A stretch of 34,911 nucleotides of DNA from Chara braunii (Eukaryota > Streptophyta > Charophyceae > Charales > Characeae). Positions within the stretch are counted from its first letter, which is position 1. Every line of letters starts with the position of its first letter. A model generated the notes under the pieces. That model was not told the origin of the DNA. It was given only the letters and a program-made list of their open reading frames with translations, and ran no database searches. The position numbers and the translations under genes are program-made. This document shows, one piece after another, positions 31,801 to 34,911 of the stretch. The DNA is taken from positions 692,367-727,277 of the forward strand of contig BFEA01000183.1 of the NCBI GenBank assembly GCA_003427395.1, written 5' to 3'.

Positions 31801-32411
31801 AGTTATGACATATCCGACAACTGGCACCCAGCAAAGGAGAACATATGTTCGTTTCTTCTTCAATGACATACATCAACGGGAGCTATGGATGCAAGCTTCC
31901 CTTCGCTAATCGTCAAGTACCACTTGCGATCACTTAGTACCCAACTACGCAACTTATTTCAGTCTCGCTATTACCGGGAACAGATCTTGTCCCGCTGAGA
32001 TCCACACCTACGGCCCGGACCAGCGAGCGACACTCTTACACCATCATCCAGGCCAACAAGAAGCCACCTCGCTCAGATTGAAATCAGGTCAGACCCATCC
32101 CGAATCGCCGGCTTCAACAGTGAGCCAAAGCGTACAACTTCTGTCCTCTTGTGATTGTTGTCAACGCCTAACCTGGTGCTCTATCCCGCCATGAGATCTG
32201 GAGTCTTTCCAACGAAGAGGTTCCTGGAAGATCACGAGCGAGGAAGAGAATGATAACGACACCCCTAGAAGGGAAAAGTACCTACGCTCATCACAATTCC
32301 CCTTCTCAAATCTTGATTACCTCCCTTGGCGCGGTGAGCGCGGGAATGTACTGTACAACAATGGTCATAGCGCCGACTTTCCGCAATGGGACACTTACCT
32401 GCAATCCTCCC
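28853..32411. repeat. ~3.5-kb non-coding repeat, copy 2 (uninterrupted)
   Basis: Matches 10214-13715 and then 14989-15073, in the same orientation. It starts at CATCAGAAC and ends near CAATCCTCC. Besides lacking the 1.27-kb block it has a ~35-base loss near 32385 relative to copy 1 and scattered substitutions. No terminal repeats, primer site or recognisable protein. Confidence 0.85.
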
Positions 32412-32955
32412 GGTGTCGGGACTGGTGAGTCCCGAATAACTTCCCATTACTCGAGAGACCGAATATGGACGAGATGTGCACAACAGAGAAATCCGAAGTG
32501 AGACGAGATAAAGGATTAGGCCGCAGGACGGAGTAATGCCCTAGGGCGAGAACCACAAGGGAAAAGAACTAAGCGGCGGCAAGCGAGCGAGCGCAAGAAC
32601 AGGGGCACATAGAACATAGCAGGAGGCCGGGAGGGCCATCGGAATGCAATAAGACTAAGGCCAAAGGGCCTTTTGAACTAGCAATTGCAGCGCGACAGCA
32701 ATAAGGGAATAAGGAAGTCGAGGGATGGGCGGCCAGAAGTCGCGGGAAGCCAGGAAATGAGAGGCTAACGTTGGGGTCACCTACGGGAGTCTCAGAGCGG
32801 AGGCCCACGACCAAAGAGATCGGCACGCACAAGGCGCGAGGAAAGACTAAGGAGAGGGGTCGCTATGGGGCGACACGACACCCAAGGGGCATGGGACACC
32901 TCAGGGAAAGGCACCCGGGGCAACGTGGGACTAAGTAAAAACAATGGCGTCCGGG
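32412..32955. other. no gene recognised
   Basis: GC-rich, purine-rich sequence between the 3.5-kb repeat and the 26-base array. Open frames on the minus strand are antisense to purine-rich DNA and show no family signature. Confidence 0.5.
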
Positions 32956-33070
32956 GCGAAATGTGTCACGGACCGCCGACCGGACTAAGTGTCGGGGACC
33001 ACCGGCGGGACTAAGTGTCGGGGACCACCGACGGGACTAAGTGTCGGGGACCACCGACGGGACAAGTGGT
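32956..33070. repeat. 26-base tandem repeat, ~4.4 copies
   Basis: The unit GGACTAAGTGTCGGGGACCA plus CCGACG starts at 32982, 33008, 33034 and 33060, an exact 26-base period, with a degenerate unit before 32982. The core TGTCGGGGACCA recurs once at 34392-34403, at the matching place in the next ~1.41-kb unit. Confidence 0.9.
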
Positions 33071-33177
33071 GGGAACATGTGAAAGTCCCAAGAAGAAACG
33101 GCGGCACCGCATGCGGCAAAAGTAATAAATGCAAGCCGCACCGTCAAGATCGACATTTTGATGACCAAGAATATTAG

Positions 33178-33203
33178 CACCACTAGTGCAAGTACTAGTG
33201 GTG
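33178..33203. repeat. hairpin, 10-bp stem (CACCACTAGT)
   Basis: The stem CACCACTAGT (33178-33187) pairs with ACTAGTGGTG (33194-33203), with a 6-base loop. The paralogous hairpin at 34591-34612 keeps CCACTAGTG CAAG CACTAGTGG, a 9-bp stem. Confidence 0.85.
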
Positions 33204-33267
33204 ACAAACGGGAAGGCCAAAAGGAAAAGGAAAAGTAAAGAAAACTGAAGTGGGAGGCATGGGAGCA

Positions 33268-33285
33268 ATCCGAAAAATCTCGGAT
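33268..33285. repeat. hairpin, 6-bp stem (ATCCGA)
   Basis: ATCCGA (33268-33273) pairs with TCGGAT (33280-33285). At the paralogous site (34679-34696) the stem is GTCCG with CGGAC: the A-T pair at the base became G-C, a paired change. Confidence 0.75.
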
Positions 33286-33426
33286 CAGCCTCCCTCAAGA
33301 AAATAGAGTCAAATAAAACCCCATGTGAAAAATAGCCCTCCGGGAGAAAATCGGAGTAGGAGGGACCATTGTGGGAGAAATGTAGGAGTAAAAGGAGGCT
33401 CCCATGGGCATGGGAAAACCATTATT

Positions 33427-33450
33427 GCAGTCCGAGAAATAACGGACTGC
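33427..33450. repeat. hairpin, 8-bp stem (GCAGTCCG)
   Basis: GCAGTCCG AGAAATAA CGGACTGC, a perfect 8-bp stem with an 8-base loop. The same stem with different loops recurs at 33996-34019 and 34157-34180. Confidence 0.9.
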
Positions 33451-33665
33451 ACCTTGGGCATAGGGAGGGCCAAAGCTAAGAGGAAGAGGCTAGAAAAGGG
33501 CCTTAACGGTCACTTGACACATGGCATGCTAGAAAAAAGAGAGAAAATAAAAGAAAATGGGGGAGAATAAGACAAAAAAAGTGAGAGGGACTGAGTGAGT
33601 TGGCCGTCTGTAGGAACTGCCATAGATAGGGATTGGCAGGTCTCTGCTGTCCAAGAAAGGAGGAG

Positions 33666-33693
<28 letters not shown>
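33666..33693. repeat. 28-base A tract
   Basis: An uninterrupted A run inside the tandem unit, followed by a second copy of GGCCTTAACGGT (also at about 33500). Confidence 0.95.
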
Positions 33694-33701
<8 letters not shown>

Positions 33702-33781
33702 GGCCTTAACGGTAAGAAACGGTCACTTGGGGAAATTCATCCGTGACCAGATTCATTCTGGAAAATGGCGGTTACAAAGAA

Positions 33782-33828
33782 CTTTGATTTTCTTTGATTT
33801 TTGCAGAGAAAATCAAAGAAAATCAAGG
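33782..33828. repeat. 20-bp stem hairpin of CTTTGATTTT repeats
   Basis: 33782-33801 pairs with 33809-33828: 18 consecutive Watson-Crick pairs, one G-T pair and a closing C-G, with a 7-base loop TGCAGAG. Each arm is itself a near-direct repeat of CTTTGATTTT. Confidence 0.9.
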
Positions 33829-33884
33829 CCTCTTGCAACCGGAATAAAATGGAATACATGCATGATGAGAAAAACATGTTTTAG

Positions 33885-33918
33885 GTGCATCCGGAGCCAA
33901 AATCAATGTCGGATGCAC
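33885..33918. repeat. hairpin, 9-bp stem (GTGCATCCG)
   Basis: GTGCATCCG (33885-33893) pairs with CGGATGCAC (33910-33918), with a 16-base loop. Its paralogue 162 bases on carries a compensated change in the stem. Confidence 0.85.
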
Positions 33919-33995
33919 TTGGGAATTGACTGTTTCTTTTTCCTTTGAGTAAGGGCTAGTTGAGGGGCATTGGGGCTAAGGAATTGACCCCCATT

Positions 33996-34019
33996 GCAGT
34001 CCGAGTTGCAACGGACTGC
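33996..34019. repeat. hairpin, 8-bp stem (GCAGTCCG), second copy
   Basis: GCAGTCCG AGTTGCAA CGGACTGC: the stem is identical to that at 33427 and the loop differs in three of eight bases. Confidence 0.9.
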
Positions 34020-34045
34020 ATGGGGGAGAGAAAACAGTTGTTCCA

Positions 34046-34081
34046 AGTGCATCTGGAGCCAATATCGAGCCCAGATGCACT
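34046..34081. repeat. hairpin, 11-bp stem (AGTGCATCTGG)
   Basis: AGTGCATCTGG (34046-34056) pairs perfectly with CCAGATGCACT (34071-34081). Relative to 33885-33918, the C-G pair at stem position 8 is T-A here. Confidence 0.9.
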
Positions 34082-34156
34082 AGAAAATTTGACGCTTCAT
34101 TTTCTTTTACCATGGGGCAAGTTGTGGGGCTGTGGGTGTAGAAAACAGCCATGGCT

Positions 34157-34180
34157 GCAGTCCGAGAAATTACGGACTGC
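34157..34180. repeat. hairpin, 8-bp stem (GCAGTCCG), third copy
   Basis: GCAGTCCG AGAAATTA CGGACTGC, exactly 161 bases after the second copy, again with an unchanged stem. Confidence 0.9.
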
Positions 34181-34280
34181 ATGGGGATGCCAAGGCCAAA
34201 GGGGAATGGGCTACGACAAGCCCGGAAGGCTAGAAATGAGCAATTTCGGCAAAAGGGCAAGTAAAAACGGTAAATGGCAA

Positions 34281-34301
34281 CCGTGAGATGAGATCTCACG
34301 G
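34281..34301. repeat. hairpin, 9-bp stem (CCGTGAGAT)
   Basis: CCGTGAGAT, loop GAG, ATCTCACGG. A perfect stem with a 3-base loop. Confidence 0.85.
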
Positions 34302-34391
34302 CCTCGAAAAATCGGCACACGTGTAGAAATGATGGGACCACCAAGGGTAATGGGCCCAAAAAAAAAAAAAAAGAGACGTCATCCAAAATAT

Positions 34392-34911
34392 TGTCGGGGA
34401 CCAAATAGGTCCAAATAATAAAAATCGGAAAACGGGACACGCGCCAGCGGGACAAAGAAATGGAGCTAGCATGTAGAAAAATGGCGGGCACTTCGGATAT
34501 TCCAAGGGAACCATGAGCAAACGTAAGGAAAAATTGTGCAAACAAACGACACCGTCGAGATCGAGGATCTAGACGGTGGAAAATATTAGCACCACTAGTG
34601 CAAGCACTAGTGGGAGCAAGTGGGAGAACCATGGGAGAAAGAAAAGTGAAATAAGGATGTTGGGAAGGCTGCCCAGCAGTCCGGGATATCTCGGACTAGC
34701 AAGGCAGAAGAAAATAGAGCCTTAAGAAACTCAACATGAGAAAAACGCCGCCCTTAGAAAATCGGAGCGAAAGGGGCTCAAAATTGGGCAAACGCGAGCA
34801 AAATGGAGCCCCCTAGGAGCATGGGTGTGCCATTATTGGAATCCGAGATGTAACGGCCAAGTAACAGCCATGAACCTGGCCTTGAATGAGGCCCTAGGGC
34901 CTAGAAAGAGG
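34392..34911. repeat. ~1.41-kb tandem unit 2 (cut by the window end)
   Basis: Homologous to the first ~500 bases of unit 1 but clearly diverged; its equivalent of the 26-base array is a single TGTCGGGGACCA. It contains the hairpin ACCGTC..AGATC GAG GATCT..GACGGT at 34551-34577, whose paralogue near 33143 has decayed, and a decayed form of the GCAGTCCG hairpin near 34838. Confidence 0.7.

Larger units (their letters stand above)
32982..34391. repeat. ~1.41-kb tandem unit 1, hairpin-rich
   Basis: Aligned with 34392-34911 at a constant offset of 1411-1412 bases. Anchors are ATATTAGCACCACTAGTG at 33171 and 34583, AGAAAATAGAG at 33298 and 34709, and the GCARTCCG hairpin at 33265 and 34676. Inside, a ~161-base sub-unit is itself duplicated (33880-34040 and 34041-34200). 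Many short perfect hairpins punctuate it. No coding potential is seen. Confidence 0.75.

Noticed and set aside
10214-32411. The two 3.5-kb repeats as LTRs of one giant element enclosing the gypsy region
   Set aside because: They lack TG...CA ends, a primer-binding site, a polypurine tract and matching flanking duplications, and 15.1-16.9 kb does not fit such an internal region.
32982-33070. CRISPR array
   Set aside because: The 26-base repeats are directly adjacent with no spacers, and the context is eukaryotic.

Overview
The window is eukaryotic nuclear DNA and almost all of it is repeats and decayed mobile elements. It has long microsatellites, A tracts, plausible splice sites, reverse-transcriptase and integrase relics, and no dense gene set. 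The gypsy and Penelope-like protein blocks remind me, from memory only, of repeats in streptophyte green algae such as Chara. I offer that as a weak taxonomic guess.

Layout. (1) 1-4.5 kb: first copy of a ~3-kb repeat whose minus strand holds a dead reverse-transcriptase gene (388-2614), followed upstream by a basic ORF1-like remnant, another ORF and an exon-like block with splice-like borders (4091-4482). (2) 4.5-7.2 kb: mostly non-coding AT-rich DNA with a tRNA-derived SINE-like head near 6.13 kb. (3) 7.23-10.21 kb: second copy of the ~3-kb repeat, broken differently. (4) 10.21-15.07 kb: first copy of a ~3.5-kb non-coding repeat, split by a 1.27-kb GC-rich block that the second copy (28.85-32.41 kb) lacks. 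(5) 15.1-16.9 kb: an (AAT)20 array and a possible plus-strand LTR plus start of a gag-like reading frame. (6) 16.9-18.8 kb: repeat-rich LTR-like DNA ending in a possible initiator-Met primer-binding site. (7) 18.8-24.16 kb: a minus-strand Ty3/gypsy element with gag, protease, RT, RNase H and integrase in order, with many stops and frameshifts. (8) 24.28-28.3 kb, same strand and directly upstream of gag: a broken coding region made of about six tandem, diverged copies of one unrecognised protein unit. (9) 32.9-34.9 kb: a ~1.41-kb tandem repeat dense in perfect hairpins, some with paired compensatory changes.

No gene here looks intact. The two things most worth following up are the reiterated protein unit upstream of gag and the hairpin-rich tandem repeat. 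All identities and repeat alignments were judged by eye, not computed.
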